DNA of 58,581 nucleotides from Marinobacter sp. F3R11 (GCF_003318275.1 NZ_QOCH01000017.1:97810-156390); one strand, 5' to 3'; shown: positions 42,839 to 53,242, numbered from the stretch's first letter. Translations and numbers: made by a program. The notes: generated by a model from the letters alone, not told the origin.

Positions 42839-42900
42839 TTTTCAACATCCTTGTTATAACATTTATATAGCGAACGCATCCTGCGTGCCGCTGCCATTTC

Positions 42901-42922
42901 ACTTTCAAGCCATCTTGAAAGT
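42901..42922. repeat. Perfect 9-bp inverted repeat at the end of pilR
   Basis: ACTTTCAAG, CCAT loop, CTTGAAAGT. It touches the pilR stop codon and lies upstream of fimT on the same strand. There is no T run, so it is either an unusual end-of-pilR hairpin or an operator for fimT. Confidence 0.45.
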
Positions 42923-44301
42923 CACTCCATTTCCAGCTTCTTCAGCCGGTACCGCAGCGCACGAAAACTGATTCCCAATCTCTTTGCTGCTGCAGTCTTG
43001 TTCCAGCGTGTTGCTTCCAGAGCTTTCTCAATAGCCTGGCGCTCAATAGACTCCAGATATCTCTCCAGATCAATGTTGCCCTCTGGCACCGAGGCAGGTC
43101 TGACATCAGAAGTATCTCCGCCATTTATATTATCTGCCTCGCTGTGCAGACCATTGCCAAGGTGGAGGTCGGACGCGCTGATCTTTTCTGCGTCACACAG
43201 AGTGAATGCACGTTCAAGAATATTTTCAAGCTCCCGCACGTTCCCCGGGAAATCATGCTCTTTCAGCCTGTTAATCGCGTCCGGGGTGAGCGTTGCTTTA
43301 TCACACTCATATTCCCGGGCGATGCGCTCAAGGATGTGGTCGGCCAGAAGCCCGATATCGTCCGTGCGATCCCGGAGGGGCGGGACCACCAACTCGATCA
43401 CGTTGATCCGGTAAAACAAATCCTGTCGGAAGCTTCCTTCCTGAACAAGTTCTGCCAGATTTTTATGGGTCGCGCTGAGTAACCTGATATCGACCGGTAG
43501 TTCTTTGGTGTCGCCGACAGGGCGAACAGCTTTTTCCTGAATGGCCCGTAGCAGTTTCACCTGCATAGCCAGAGGCAGGTCAGCTACCTCGTCCAGAAAC
43601 AGCGTGCCGCCGTTAGCGGAACGGAAGAGACCATCCTTGTTTTCAACTGCGCCGGTAAAACTGCCTTTCTTGTGCCCGAAAAACTCACTTTCCATCAACT
43701 CTGAAGGGATTGCACCGCAGTTGACGGCAATGAAAGGTTTGTCACTACGGGGGCCCTGGAGGTGAATCATCCGTGCGACCAGTTCTTTCCCGCTGCCAGA
43801 CTCGCCACTGATAAACACCGGTGCCTGACTTCTGGAAAGCTTGCGGGTCTGGTTGCGTAGTTTTTTAATCTGTGCAGAGTTGCCAAGCAGAAGGCCGGGG
43901 TCATCACTGGGGTCGGTAACATCCGGGCCCGGCTCAGATAGCTTCAATGCGCTGTTCACGAGTTCCCGTAGCCTTGGAAGCTCAACCGGCTTGGATACGA
44001 AATCAAATGCGCCGGCCTTGAGGGATTCGATGGCGGTGTCCATGCTGCCATAGGCGGTGATGACGGCCACGGGAGTGTCTGGTCGGTTCTGCTGAATCCA
44101 CTGTACCAACTCAATACCATTACCGTCCGGCAGGTTCATGTCGGTCAGGCACAGCTGCGGCGAATGCTCTTCTAGCAGCTTGAGCGCGCTGGTAAGGTCC
44201 GGTGCAGTCAGGGTTTTAATGCCCATGCGGGTGAGCGTAATTTCAAGAAGATCCCGGATGTCGGGTTCGTCGTCAACAATCAGCGCTGTATGAGTGGTCA
44301 T
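42922..44301 (-). CDS. pilR: Sigma-54-dependent response regulator PilR
   Basis: 459 residues: a receiver domain with phosphorylated Asp54 (TDMNLPDG), an AAA+ domain with Walker A GESGSGKE, the sigma-54 contact loop GSFTGA and Walker B LFLDEVADLP, and a Fis-type C-terminal helix-turn-helix (NKTAAAKRLGISFRALRYRL). In Pseudomonas, PilR activates pilA through sigma-54. The GSFTGA variant of the usual GAFTGA loop is also known from PilR. pilA is not in this window. PilS lies 20 bases upstream. Confidence 0.95.
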   Translation of the reverse strand: MTTHTALIVDDEPDIRDLLEITLTRMGIKTLTAPDLTSALKLLEEHSPQLCLTDMNLPDGNGIELVQWIQQNRPDTPVAVITAYGSMDTAIESLKAGAFDFVSKPVELPRLRELVNSALKLSEPGPDVTDPSDDPGLLLGNSAQIKKLRNQTRKLSRSQAPVFISGESGSGKELVARMIHLQGPRSDKPFIAVNCGAIPSELMESEFFGHKKGSFTGAVENKDGLFRSANGGTLFLDEVADLPLAMQVKLLRAIQEKAVRPVGDTKELPVDIRLLSATHKNLAELVQEGSFRQDLFYRINVIELVVPPLRDRTDDIGLLADHILERIAREYECDKATLTPDAINRLKEHDFPGNVRELENILERAFTLCDAEKISASDLHLGNGLHSEADNINGGDTSDVRPASVPEGNIDLERYLESIERQAIEKALEATRWNKTAAAKRLGISFRALRYRLKKLEME

Positions 44302-44321
44302 CTTGTTTTATCAGTTCCATG

Positions 44322-45965
44322 TCAGATCAATCGTCCTGGGGGCGCAAAGGTAATGCGAAAACAGCAGCCGGGTTGGTTGTCTTCCACAAGTGACAAATGG
44401 GCCTGGTTAGCCTCGCACAGTTCCTTTGCGAGATAAAGCCCAAGGCCCGTACCGCCCTTATCGGTTGTGTAAAACGGCTCAAAAACCTGATGGCGAGAGC
44501 TTGGCTCTATACCAGGGCCAAAGTCCCTTACATCCACATAAGCCCGCTTTCCATCGGCAGTGGCACCTGCACGCAATTCGATTTTGCGTTCACCGGAATG
44601 CTGATGGCTGTAGCGCAAGCCATTATCACACAGATTTACCATTACCTGTTCGATCTGGCTTTTGTCGAAGCGTGCTTCAGGTATCGTTGACGCGGTATTT
44701 AATCTCACAACTGTGGCGGGCACGGTATTTTCCTGTGTCTGGAGGAAGTCTGTTCTGAATTCCTTCAGCCAGTTGCCTACATCAACAAGATCTGCATTAG
44801 CAGATTTACGCCGTGAAAGGCTGAGTACATTCTCGATAATACCGTTCACCCGACGTGAGTGGCGCTGGATAATATCCAGCATCTTCGCGTCCCCACGATC
44901 GAGGTGATCAGATTCCTCCATTAACTGGGCTGCGTGACTGATGGCCCCCAGCGGGTTGCGGATTTCATGGGCAATACCAGCGGTTAACCGCCCAAGAGAG
45001 GCCAGCTTCATATGCTGGGCCTGCTGTGTCACTTTGCTCATGTCCTCAATAAATACCAGTATCTGATCTCCGCGCTCCTGATCAAGCTGAGTAAAGTTTA
45101 CCTGGAGCAGAGGAGAGGTGGGAGCTGATTGAAATGGTTCTGTGCGCTTTTCGGGGTTTTTGAGCCAGGCATCAAGCCCGGATTTGAGTGGCTGGGGGAG
45201 ATCCCGGGATTTCGTGTCGGGCACGTCCAGATCATCGGTGGGGATCCCGAACAGAAGTTCTTCCGCGGCTGCATTCGCCAGGCGGATATGGTTGTGCCGG
45301 TCAAGTACAAGAATACCGGTGCGCATGCGCTGGATAATCTGCTGGTTAATTTGTTCCAGCTCTACAATGCTTTGCGCCCGGCTGCTGGCGAGAGCCTCAC
45401 TTTTCATCATCCTTCGCGAGATGTTCTGCAATATAAATGCTGCGGCGAAGTAAACAATGCCCAGAGAACCTGCCCGCACAATTTCATCAGCAGATTCACC
45501 TAGCGTCAGCATCGCCCATCCCGAAACGCTGAGGGAGCTGATGGCAGCAAGCGCTGCATAGAAAGTGCCAGTGCGGCTGGGAGTAAGAATGTTACCGGCA
45601 GCTACGGATACGATGACGAGGTTAGCGAGCCCGTTGGTTACACCAGTGCTGGTAAGCAAAAGCCCGTGCAGGATAAGAATGTCCAGCAGAATCGATAGGG
45701 TGATGTGCCGTTTTTTTGGCTGGAAGCCTGCCAGCAGTGTGAGTGAAATAAAACCGTTCAGGGCGAGATAGCCCATCACGCCAAACTGGTAGTAATCCAG
45801 AAACCTGAAACGAGTATCAAAATTGACAGGGTCAACAAACAGCAGGGCGACCAGCACCAGGCTGATTACAACCCGGTAATGGTTGTATATGCGGAAAAGT
45901 TTAGCCTGTTGAAAGCCGGGTGTTCTCTTGCCGGTACTGACTGCTGATACCGTATCTGTCGCCAT
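44322..45965 (-). CDS. pilS: Sensor histidine kinase PilS
   Basis: 547 residues. About six hydrophobic segments fill the first 190 residues, followed by a PAS-like region (MRTGILVLDRHNHIRLANAAAEELL). The dimerisation/phosphoacceptor box is GIAHEIRNPLGAISHAAQLM with the active His, and the ATP-binding domain has NLCDNGLRYS and GTGLGLYLAKELCE. PilS senses inner-membrane pilin level in P. aeruginosa and controls PilR. It is transcribed with pilR, divergent from nadE. Confidence 0.95.
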   Translation of the reverse strand: MATDTVSAVSTGKRTPGFQQAKLFRIYNHYRVVISLVLVALLFVDPVNFDTRFRFLDYYQFGVMGYLALNGFISLTLLAGFQPKKRHITLSILLDILILHGLLLTSTGVTNGLANLVIVSVAAGNILTPSRTGTFYAALAAISSLSVSGWAMLTLGESADEIVRAGSLGIVYFAAAFILQNISRRMMKSEALASSRAQSIVELEQINQQIIQRMRTGILVLDRHNHIRLANAAAEELLFGIPTDDLDVPDTKSRDLPQPLKSGLDAWLKNPEKRTEPFQSAPTSPLLQVNFTQLDQERGDQILVFIEDMSKVTQQAQHMKLASLGRLTAGIAHEIRNPLGAISHAAQLMEESDHLDRGDAKMLDIIQRHSRRVNGIIENVLSLSRRKSANADLVDVGNWLKEFRTDFLQTQENTVPATVVRLNTASTIPEARFDKSQIEQVMVNLCDNGLRYSHQHSGERKIELRAGATADGKRAYVDVRDFGPGIEPSSRHQVFEPFYTTDKGGTGLGLYLAKELCEANQAHLSLVEDNQPGCCFRITFAPPGRLI

Positions 45966-46058
45966 GGTTTTCAGAAATCCGTTGATGAGCGGAAGAAATC
46001 AGGGTCTGTGGGGGGTTATAATAGCCTTTTCGCGGCAATGAGTTACAGGAGCCAATTT

Positions 46059-47723
46059 ATGTCTGTTTCCGGGAGCGCCCCGCTTTCCAATACATCGCAT
46101 CGCAAGCTGCGGGTTGTGATGGCGCAGATTGATTTTCTGGTGGGGGATATTCCCGGCAATACCGGGCTGGTTATTGAGGCTGCGAAGCGTGCCTGTTCTG
46201 ATCATCAGGCAGATATCGTCGTTTTCCCGGAGCTTTGTATTACCGGATACCCGCCGGAAGACTTATTGCTGCGTCCCAGCATGGATCTCAGAGTGAGTGA
46301 AGCTCTGGAGCGCCTGCAAACTGCGGAAGTTGATGCAGCGATTATTGTCGGCGCACCTCTGAGAGTTGATGGCCTCCTTTATAATGCAGCCGTTGTGATT
46401 GAAGGTGGTAAAGTTACGGGTCGCTACTTCAAACGGTTTCCGCCCAATTACCAGGTGTTTGACGAGAAGCGCTATTTTTCGGATGGTAAGGCCGCAACGG
46501 TGATTGAGATATGTGGCGTGCCCGTAGGCCTGACAGTCTGTGAAGATATATGGTCTGACGGGCCGGTGGAGGACTCGGCCGCAGCAGGTGCACGGTTGAT
46601 TATTAACCTGAACGCCTCCCCCTATGATATTGGCAAGCAGGAGCGCAGAAAGGCGCTGCTTGAGCGCAAATCCCGCGAGAACTGTGTGAGCATTGTCTAT
46701 GTGAACCTGATAGGGGGGCAGGATGAACTGGTGTTCGACGGTGGCTCGATGGTTTTCGACCACTCGGGTACGCTTGCTGTGGAAGTCCCCCAGTTCACTG
46801 ACGGCCTGTTCCCGGTTGATTTCCTGTGTGACCATCATTGCCAGCCGGCTTCTCAGCCCTTGCCTGACACGCTTTCGCTTGAAGCGAGTGTTTACAATGC
46901 GCTTGTGACAGGCGTGCGAGACTATGTAAACAAAAATGGTTTCAAATCGGTAGTGCTTGGCCTCTCCGGAGGTATTGATTCTGCCGTAACTCTGGCAATT
47001 GCTGTAGACGCGCTGGGATCGGATCGTGTTCGTGCCGTCATGATGCCTTTCAGATACACGTCGGGTATCAGCCTTGAAGACGCAGAGGCTCAGGCCGCAG
47101 CCATGGGTGTGCAGTACGATGTGTATTCGATAGAGCCAATGTATGAAGCTTTCATGGCAACGCTTGCGGCCCCATTTGAGGGGACGACTCCGGATACCAC
47201 AGAGGAAAACCTGCAGGCACGTATCCGCGGTGTTTTGCTCATGTCTCTCTCCAACAAGTTTGGCTCGCTGGTACTGACAACCGGTAATAAGAGTGAAATG
47301 GCTGTTGGGTACTCCACTCTTTACGGAGATATGGCTGGCGGCTTCGATGTTCTCAAGGATGTACCAAAGACGCTGGTTTTTCGCCTCGCCTGGTACCGCA
47401 ACTCCGTATCGTCAGTGATCCCCGAAAGGGTTATCACGCGTCCGCCATCGGCAGAGCTGGCTCCGGACCAGAAAGATGAAGACAGTCTTCCCGGCTATGA
47501 TGTGCTGGATCAGATCCTGAACCTCTATGTGGAGCGGGATTTCAGTGCTGATGCAATTGTTGCGGAGGGATTCGATCAGGCGGATGTAAGTCGCGTTGTT
47601 CGTCTTGTGGATATCAATGAGTACAAGCGCCGGCAGGCACCGATCGGGGTCCGGATCACAGAGCGGGGTTTCGGGAAGGATCGCCGCTATCCCATTACCA
47701 GTGGCTGGAAAAGCGGCAACTAG
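46059..47723 (+). CDS. nadE: Glutamine-dependent NAD+ synthetase
   Basis: Converts deamido-NAD to NAD with glutamine as nitrogen donor. 554 residues: an N-terminal nitrilase-type glutaminase domain with the catalytic Cys in LTVCEDIWSDG, and a C-terminal synthetase with P-loop LGLSGGIDSAV and TTGNKSEMAVGYSTLYGD. The start ATG 46059 has CAGGAG 7 bases upstream; in-frame ATGs at 46008 and 46038 are less likely. A TATAAT at 46017-46022 may be its -10. In the P. aeruginosa pilSR region this gene is not present. Confidence 0.96.
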   Translation: MSVSGSAPLSNTSHRKLRVVMAQIDFLVGDIPGNTGLVIEAAKRACSDHQADIVVFPELCITGYPPEDLLLRPSMDLRVSEALERLQTAEVDAAIIVGAPLRVDGLLYNAAVVIEGGKVTGRYFKRFPPNYQVFDEKRYFSDGKAATVIEICGVPVGLTVCEDIWSDGPVEDSAAAGARLIINLNASPYDIGKQERRKALLERKSRENCVSIVYVNLIGGQDELVFDGGSMVFDHSGTLAVEVPQFTDGLFPVDFLCDHHCQPASQPLPDTLSLEASVYNALVTGVRDYVNKNGFKSVVLGLSGGIDSAVTLAIAVDALGSDRVRAVMMPFRYTSGISLEDAEAQAAAMGVQYDVYSIEPMYEAFMATLAAPFEGTTPDTTEENLQARIRGVLLMSLSNKFGSLVLTTGNKSEMAVGYSTLYGDMAGGFDVLKDVPKTLVFRLAWYRNSVSSVIPERVITRPPSAELAPDQKDEDSLPGYDVLDQILNLYVERDFSADAIVAEGFDQADVSRVVRLVDINEYKRRQAPIGVRITERGFGKDRRYPITSGWKSGN

Positions 47724-47731
47724 ACTTAAAA

Positions 47732-47754
47732 GGGGGCGAGGTTACTCGTCGCCC
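47732..47754 (-). terminator. Terminator for bamD (reverse strand)
   Basis: On the reverse strand GGGCGA ... TCGCCC with a loop of nine bases, followed by CCTTTT. The stem partly overlaps the end of bamD and the nadE stop is only 9 bases away, so it may serve both. Confidence 0.45.
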
Positions 47755-48575
47755 ATAAGTCCAAAAGTGACCACGCTGGAGAGCGAACGGTTCTCGCGCT
47801 TCAGCAGATTTGCCTCAAATTCGCCGTCGCTGTTGAATGCATCGCTTTCCGGAAAGTTCTGGCGAAGCAGCGCGACCGCATCCTGAGCGCCTTTCTTGAA
47901 TTTCAGAAAGTCGAAAGTTTCTGCAAGAATGATCAAAGCCTCTTCAACGGCAGGTGAAGAGGGGAAGTTTTCTATGATGAAACGCGCCCTGTTATTGGCG
48001 GCAACGTAGGCTTCGCGCTTGATATAGTAGCGCGCAGCGAAAAGTTCCAGCTCCGCCATACGGTTACGGATAGCAATCATGCGTTGACGGGCATCTGCCG
48101 CGTACTCACTCTCCGGGTAGCGGTTCAACAGCTCGCTGAAATCACGAAATGCCTGCTGTTGCTCTCCCGGGTCCCGGGCGGCGACATCAATTGGGAGATA
48201 GCGTGCAGCCAGGCCTATATCAAGGTTATAGGAAGCGAGCCCGCGCATATAAAGTGCGTAATCGGCATGTTCACTCTGAGGATTCAGGCGCAGGAACCGG
48301 TCCGCTGCGGCTCTGGAACCTTCAAGGTCCAGGTTCTGGTAGCGGGCATAAATAAGATCAAGCTGTGCTTGTTCCGCATAGCGGCCGAACGGATAGTATG
48401 TCTCCAGAGCATCAAGGTTCTGTTCGGCTTCGTTGAAGTTGCCTGAATTCATTGCCTGGCGGGCATTGTCGTAGTAAAGCTTCTCCGGCAATACTTCCTC
48501 CTGCTTGTGTGACGCGCAGGCACTGATCAGTACAACCAGTGTGGAAAGTAGCAGTAAACGAAAACCTGATCTCAT
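47742..48575 (-). CDS. bamD: Outer-membrane assembly lipoprotein BamD
   Basis: Essential partner of BamA in folding outer-membrane proteins. 277 residues. The lipobox is LISAC with Cys20, and TPR repeats follow (ALETYYPFGRYAEQAQLDLIYARY; FLRLNPQSEHADYALYMRGL; LLNRYPESEYAADARQRM). I chose ATG 48575, where the signal peptide begins MRSGFRLLLL; the frame extends upstream but without conservation. Divergent from rluD, as in many gammaproteobacteria. Confidence 0.97.
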   Translation of the reverse strand: MRSGFRLLLLSTLVVLISACASHKQEEVLPEKLYYDNARQAMNSGNFNEAEQNLDALETYYPFGRYAEQAQLDLIYARYQNLDLEGSRAAADRFLRLNPQSEHADYALYMRGLASYNLDIGLAARYLPIDVAARDPGEQQQAFRDFSELLNRYPESEYAADARQRMIAIRNRMAELELFAARYYIKREAYVAANNRARFIIENFPSSPAVEEALIILAETFDFLKFKKGAQDAVALLRQNFPESDAFNSDGEFEANLLKRENRSLSSVVTFGLMGDE

Positions 48576-48730
48576 GCCGGAATCCCGTATAATGTCGATA
48601 AATTCGAGTGCGGTATTGTAGCGGGGAACTTGTCTCATGTGCAGTCTCACGTAATCCAAGTAGAGTGTACACCCCAGATGCTTCAAATATTCTGACTGAA
48701 ACGTAACACACACAAGGCCCCGGGGGCTTA

Positions 48731-49708
48731 ATGTCATCTGAAAACCGAATAATTGCCAGTTTTTCTGTGCCGCCAGCTCTCAGTGACCGGCGCCTGGATC
48801 AGGCTGCTGCTGAACTCATGCCGGAGCATTCCCGTTCGCGCCTGCAGTCATGGATTCGCAGCGGCGCGTTAAGGGTGAACGGCGAAGTTCGCAAGCCAAG
48901 AGACAAGGTTATGCTGAGCGACCGGCTGGAGCTTGACGCTGAGCCTGAGGCTCAGGTGACCTGGCAGGCCGAAGCAATCAGCCTGGATATCGTCTATGAA
49001 GACGAACACATTCTCGTGATCAATAAACCCGCTGGTCTGGTTGTTCATCCGGCTGCGGGTCATGCTGATGGCACACTGGTGAACGCGCTTCTGAACTACG
49101 CGCCAGAAGTGGAAAACCTGCCCCGTGCCGGCATCGTCCATCGTCTTGATAAAGACACCTCCGGCGTTATGGTGGTAGCTCGAAGTCTGATTGCTCACAC
49201 CTCCCTGGTCAGCCAGTTGCAGACCCGGACCATGGGTCGTGAGTACGAAGCGGTTGTCGTAGGCACACTGACAGGTGGCGCCACAGTAGATGCACCTATT
49301 GGCCGTCATCCTCATGAGCGTAAAAAAATGGGTGTGGTGAAAAGCGGTAAACCTGCAGTAACCCACTACCGCCTGATTGAGCGTTTTGCTGCCCATACCC
49401 ACGTGCGTTGCAAGCTTGAAAGCGGTCGTACTCACCAGATTCGCGTACATATGGCTCACGTAAAGCACCCACTGGTTGGCGATCCGCTCTATGGTGGTCG
49501 TCTGCGCCTGCCAAAGGGTACAACGGAAGAGCTGCGCGAAGTGTTATCGGCATTTCATCGGCAGGCGCTGCATGCGCGTCAACTCACTCTGGAGCATCCG
49601 GAATCCGGTGAGATTCTGAGCTGGGATGTGCCTTTGCCGGAAGATTTCGTTGGCCTGCTCGCCGCTCTGCGTAAGCATGCTCGTGATCTGGAGAGTGATG
49701 AGTTCTGA
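48731..49708 (+). CDS. rluD: 23S rRNA pseudouridine synthase RluD
   Basis: Makes pseudouridines 1911, 1915 and 1917 in helix 69 of 23S rRNA. 325 residues: an N-terminal S4 domain (RSRLQSWIRSGALRVNGEVR) and a catalytic domain with the active Asp in VHRLDKDTSGVMVVA. Motifs INKPAGLVVHPAAGH and GRTHQIRVHMAHVKHPLVGD are complete. It overlaps pgeF by 11 bases. Confidence 0.97.
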   Translation: MSSENRIIASFSVPPALSDRRLDQAAAELMPEHSRSRLQSWIRSGALRVNGEVRKPRDKVMLSDRLELDAEPEAQVTWQAEAISLDIVYEDEHILVINKPAGLVVHPAAGHADGTLVNALLNYAPEVENLPRAGIVHRLDKDTSGVMVVARSLIAHTSLVSQLQTRTMGREYEAVVVGTLTGGATVDAPIGRHPHERKKMGVVKSGKPAVTHYRLIERFAAHTHVRCKLESGRTHQIRVHMAHVKHPLVGDPLYGGRLRLPKGTTEELREVLSAFHRQALHARQLTLEHPESGEILSWDVPLPEDFVGLLAALRKHARDLESDEF

Positions 49709-50465
49709 AGCTGCTTCTTCGTTAACGCTTATTCATCCTGACTGGCCAGCGCCTGAGAATATCCATGCCCTGTGCACAACCAGGGCGGGTGGTGTCAGTC
49801 AGCCCCCTTGGGCGAGCCTCAATCTGGGGGCTCATGTAGGTGACGCGGCAGAACATGTGCTGGAAAATCGTCAGAGGCTCGCAGATGCTTGCAAGCTTCC
49901 GGTCGGTGCCTTTGGGTGGTTGAACCAGGTTCATGGCACGAGGGTTGTCGATTTGTCTGCCGGAGATTTCGCCGGTGCACCGGACGCAGATGCAAGCTTT
50001 ACCCGGGTAGCGGGTAAGGCCTGTGCAATTCTCACGGCAGATTGTTTGCCGGTCATTCTCTGCGATCAGGATGGAACCACTGTGGCAGCAGCTCATGCCG
50101 GTTGGCGGAGTCTTTGCAATGGAGTCCTGGAAAACCTGGTTGCCAGGATGGAGTTACCGGGAGACAGGCTGATGGCCTGGCTTGGGCCAGCGATAGGTCC
50201 GCAGGCGTTTGAGGTCGGACCAGAAGTAAAGGCGGCTTTTACAGGACAGTACCCGCAGGCAGAAGTGGCTTTCAGTTCGTTGGGTGCCCGCAAGGGGCAT
50301 TATATGGCAGATATATATCGTCTTGCCCGGCAAAGGCTCGGGATGCTTGGCGTCAAAAATATATCAGGCGGTACATTTTGTACGGTTGCTGACAGTCAAC
50401 GTTTCTATTCCTATCGTCGTGATGGCGTGACTGGCCGCATGGTAACGCTCATCTGGAAAAACTGA
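49698..50465 (+). CDS. pgeF: Peptidoglycan editing factor PgeF (YfiH, DUF152)
   Basis: 255 residues of the multicopper-oxidase-like/purine nucleosidase family; in E. coli PgeF removes mis-incorporated amino acids from peptidoglycan precursors, and relatives act as purine phosphorylases. Visible are NQVHGTRV, the zinc ligands in ADCLPVIL and AAHAGWRS, and the CTVADSQRFYSYRRDG end. ATG 49698 is used because the longer frame runs inside rluD. The rluD-pgeF-clpB order is as in Pseudomonas. Confidence 0.95.
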   Translation: MSSEAASSLTLIHPDWPAPENIHALCTTRAGGVSQPPWASLNLGAHVGDAAEHVLENRQRLADACKLPVGAFGWLNQVHGTRVVDLSAGDFAGAPDADASFTRVAGKACAILTADCLPVILCDQDGTTVAAAHAGWRSLCNGVLENLVARMELPGDRLMAWLGPAIGPQAFEVGPEVKAAFTGQYPQAEVAFSSLGARKGHYMADIYRLARQRLGMLGVKNISGGTFCTVADSQRFYSYRRDGVTGRMVTLIWKN

Positions 50466-50503
50466 GCCATGTCAATTTCCTGACGGTTGCCTTTGGCGCT
50501 GAC

Positions 50504-50531
50504 CTTGAACTTCCCCCGAATGCCCCTACAT
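50504..50531 (+). promoter_or_regulatory. Heat-shock (sigma-32) promoter of clpB
   Basis: CTTGAA (50504-50509), a 13-base spacer and CCCCTACAT (50523-50531) fit the RpoH consensus CTTGAA-N13/14-CCCCATNT well. About 69 bases precede the clpB ATG. Confidence 0.85.
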
Positions 50532-50599
50532 TAGTTGTCAATGAAAAGCAAAATGCACGTTTAACGATCGCATTTGCCGAATAAATCGGGGAAATATTC

Positions 50600-53176
50600 A
50601 TGAGAATTGACAAGCTTACCAGTCTTCTGCAAACCGCGCTTGCTGATGCCCAGTCACTTGCTGTAGGCAAGGATCATAACTTTATTGAACCCCTGCATTT
50701 AATGCAGGCGATGCTCGATCAGCAGGGCAGTTCTATCAAACCGCTTCTCAAACAGGCAGGAGCAGATCCTTTGCGTGTCCGACAGGCCGTGGCGAAGGAA
50801 ATTGAGGATCTGCCTGAAGTAAGTGGCAGCGCAGGTGATGTTGCCATGTCCAACGATATGGGGCGCCTGTTTAATATCGCTGACAAATTGGCTCAGAAGC
50901 GTAAAGACCAGTTTATTTCGAGCGAGCTTATGTTGCTGGCCGCCTTGGAAGATCGTGGCACGCTTGGTCGCGTCCTGCGTGAGCAGGGTGTGGATAAAGC
51001 GGCGCTGGAAGATGCTATTAATACGGTGCGAGGTGGTGAGACAGTGAACGATGCGGGTGCTGAAGAGAACCGTCAGGCATTATCCAAGTATACGATTGAC
51101 CTGACCGAGAGAGCTGAAGCCGGGAAACTTGATCCGGTCATAGGCCGTGATGACGAGATTCGTCGTACCATTCAGGTGTTGCAGCGTCGGCGTAAAAATA
51201 ATCCGGTACTGATTGGTGAGCCAGGTGTGGGTAAAACAGCAATCGCGGAAGGTCTGGCCCAGCGGATTGTAAACGGCGAAGTACCGGAAGGTCTGAAAAA
51301 CAAGCGGGTTTTGTCCCTGGACATGGGCTCGCTTATTGCTGGCGCCAAGTTCCGGGGCGAGTTTGAAGAGCGTCTGAAAGCGGTGTTGAGTGAGCTCGCC
51401 AAGCAGGAGGGGCAGGTCATCCTGTTCATCGATGAAATTCACACCATGGTGGGTGCAGGTAAAGCTGAAGGTTCCATGGATGCTGGCAATATGCTGAAGC
51501 CGGCGTTGGCTCGTGGCGAATTGCATTGCGTGGGCGCGACTACTCTAAACGAATACCGTGAGAACATTGAGAAGGATGCCGCTTTGGAGCGTCGCTTCCA
51601 GAAGGTGTTGGTGGATGAGCCGAGCGAAGAGGATACTGTTGCGATCCTTCGTGGTCTGAAGGAGCGCTATGAGGTACACCATGGTGTAGAGGTTACTGAC
51701 GGAGCAATTATCGCTGCTGCAAAGCTGTCGCAGCGTTACATAACAGACCGCCAGTTGCCGGATAAGGCCATTGACCTGATCGATGAAGCTGCAAGTCAGA
51801 TTCGTATGGAAATGGACTCGAAACCAGAGCCTCTCGACCGTTTGGAGCGCAGGCTGATTCAGCTCAAAATTGAGCGTGAAGCCTTGAAGAAGGAAACCGA
51901 TGCGGCATCGAAGAAGCGCTTGGAGGAGTTGTCCGAGGTGATTCAGGGTATTGAGCGCGAGTACGCAGACCTTGAGGAAGTATGGAACACTGAGAAAGCT
52001 GCGTTGCAGGGCTCCCAGAAAATCAAGAGCCAGCTGGAGCAGGCTCGTATTGATCTGGAAAACGCTCGTCGTGCAGGGGATCTGGGCAAGATGTCCGAGC
52101 TTCAGTATGGCCGCATTCCGGAGCTGGAGCGTCAGTTGGATATGGCGAGCCAGGCTGAAATGATGGAAATGAAGCTGCTGCGAAACCGCGTCACCGATGA
52201 GGAAATCGCGGAGGTAGTTTCCAAGTGGACAGGAATTCCGGTCTCCAAAATGCTTGAGGGCGAGCGCGAAAAACTTATGCGCATGGAAGATGCGCTGCAT
52301 AAACGCGTAATTGGCCAGAATGAAGCTGTAGAAGCTGTATCGAACGCAGTTCGGCGTTCACGGGCTGGTCTGGCCGATCCGAACCGGCCAAACGGGTCGT
52401 TTCTGTTTCTCGGACCAACCGGTGTGGGTAAAACAGAGCTTTGTAAAGCTCTGGCCTCGTTCCTTTTCGACACTGACGAAGCCATGGTGCGTATCGACAT
52501 GTCGGAGTTTATGGAGAAACACTCCGTTGCTCGTTTGATTGGCGCCCCTCCTGGCTATGTGGGTTATGAGGAGGGTGGATACCTCACTGAAGCTGTTCGT
52601 CGCCGTCCATACTCCGTGCTTTTGCTCGACGAAGTTGAAAAAGCGCACCCGGATGTATTTAACATACTTCTGCAGGTGCTTGATGACGGCCGCCTTACCG
52701 ATGGCCAGGGGCGCACAGTAGACTTCCGCAATACAGTGATTGTGATGACCTCGAACCTTGGTTCGGACATCATTCAGCAGAAGGCGGGCGAAGAGAATTA
52801 CGAGGCCATGAAGAGTGCCGTGATGGAAGAAGTGGGTACTCACTTCCGTCCGGAGTTTATTAACCGCGTTGATGAAGTGGTCGTATTTCATCCGCTTGGG
52901 GAAGATCAGATACATGGCATCGCGAAAGTCCAGATCGGAACTCTTGGCAAACGCCTAAAAGAGCGGGATATGAAGCTGGAGCTGGATGAAAGTGCAATGG
53001 ATCTGCTGGCAGAAGTCGGATACGACCCGGTATACGGCGCACGGCCCCTCAAACGGGCGATTCAGCGGATGATTGAGAACCCTCTGGCGCAGAGGTTGCT
53101 GCATGGTGACTTTGTTGCCGGTGACACCATTCGGGCCAAAGTGGAGGGTGGTAAGCTGGTTTTCGACAAAGCCTGA
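50600..53176 (+). CDS. clpB: ClpB disaggregase
   Basis: Hsp100 ATPase that rescues aggregated proteins with DnaK. 858 residues: an N-terminal double Clp-N domain, AAA-1 with Walker [10 protein letters not shown] near residue 206, a coiled-coil middle domain ([19 protein letters not shown]), and AAA-2 with GPTGVGKTE near 607. No ClpP-binding IGL loop is seen, consistent with ClpB. Driven by the RpoH-type promoter and closed by a terminator. Confidence 0.99.
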   Translation: MRIDKLTSLLQTALADAQSLAVGKDHNFIEPLHLMQAMLDQQGSSIKPLLKQAGADPLRVRQAVAKEIEDLPEVSGSAGDVAMSNDMGRLFNIADKLAQKRKDQFISSELMLLAALEDRGTLGRVLREQGVDKAALEDAINTVRGGETVNDAGAEENRQALSKYTIDLTERAEAGKLDPVIGRDDEIRRTIQVLQRRRKNNPVLIGEPGVGKTAIAEGLAQRIVNGEVPEGLKNKRVLSLDMGSLIAGAKFRGEFEERLKAVLSELAKQEGQVILFIDEIHTMVGAGKAEGSMDAGNMLKPALARGELHCVGATTLNEYRENIEKDAALERRFQKVLVDEPSEEDTVAILRGLKERYEVHHGVEVTDGAIIAAAKLSQRYITDRQLPDKAIDLIDEAASQIRMEMDSKPEPLDRLERRLIQLKIEREALKKETDAASKKRLEELSEVIQGIEREYADLEEVWNTEKAALQGSQKIKSQLEQARIDLENARRAGDLGKMSELQYGRIPELERQLDMASQAEMMEMKLLRNRVTDEEIAEVVSKWTGIPVSKMLEGEREKLMRMEDALHKRVIGQNEAVEAVSNAVRRSRAGLADPNRPNGSFLFLGPTGVGKTELCKALASFLFDTDEAMVRIDMSEFMEKHSVARLIGAPPGYVGYEEGGYLTEAVRRRPYSVLLLDEVEKAHPDVFNILLQVLDDGRLTDGQGRTVDFRNTVIVMTSNLGSDIIQQKAGEENYEAMKSAVMEEVGTHFRPEFINRVDEVVVFHPLGEDQIHGIAKVQIGTLGKRLKERDMKLELDESAMDLLAEVGYDPVYGARPLKRAIQRMIENPLAQRLLHGDFVAGDTIRAKVEGGKLVFDKA

Positions 53177-53192
53177 TCCAGGCATAAAACTC

Positions 53193-53225
53193 AAGGGGCA
53201 GAATGTTGGTTCTGCCCCTTTTTTC
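53193..53225 (+). terminator. Intrinsic terminator after clpB
   Basis: A 10-bp perfect stem, AAGGGGCAGA with TCTGCCCCTT, an 8-base loop, and a T-run. A-rich sequence on the other side is weak, so it mainly acts in the forward direction. Confidence 0.9.
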
Positions 53226-53242
53226 ATGAATGGCTACAGGCT

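Noticed and set aside
42839..42900. Sigma-54 promoter for fimT on the reverse strand
   Set aside because: TGGCAG occurs but the GG-to-GC spacing is 9, not 10, and there is no TTGC element.
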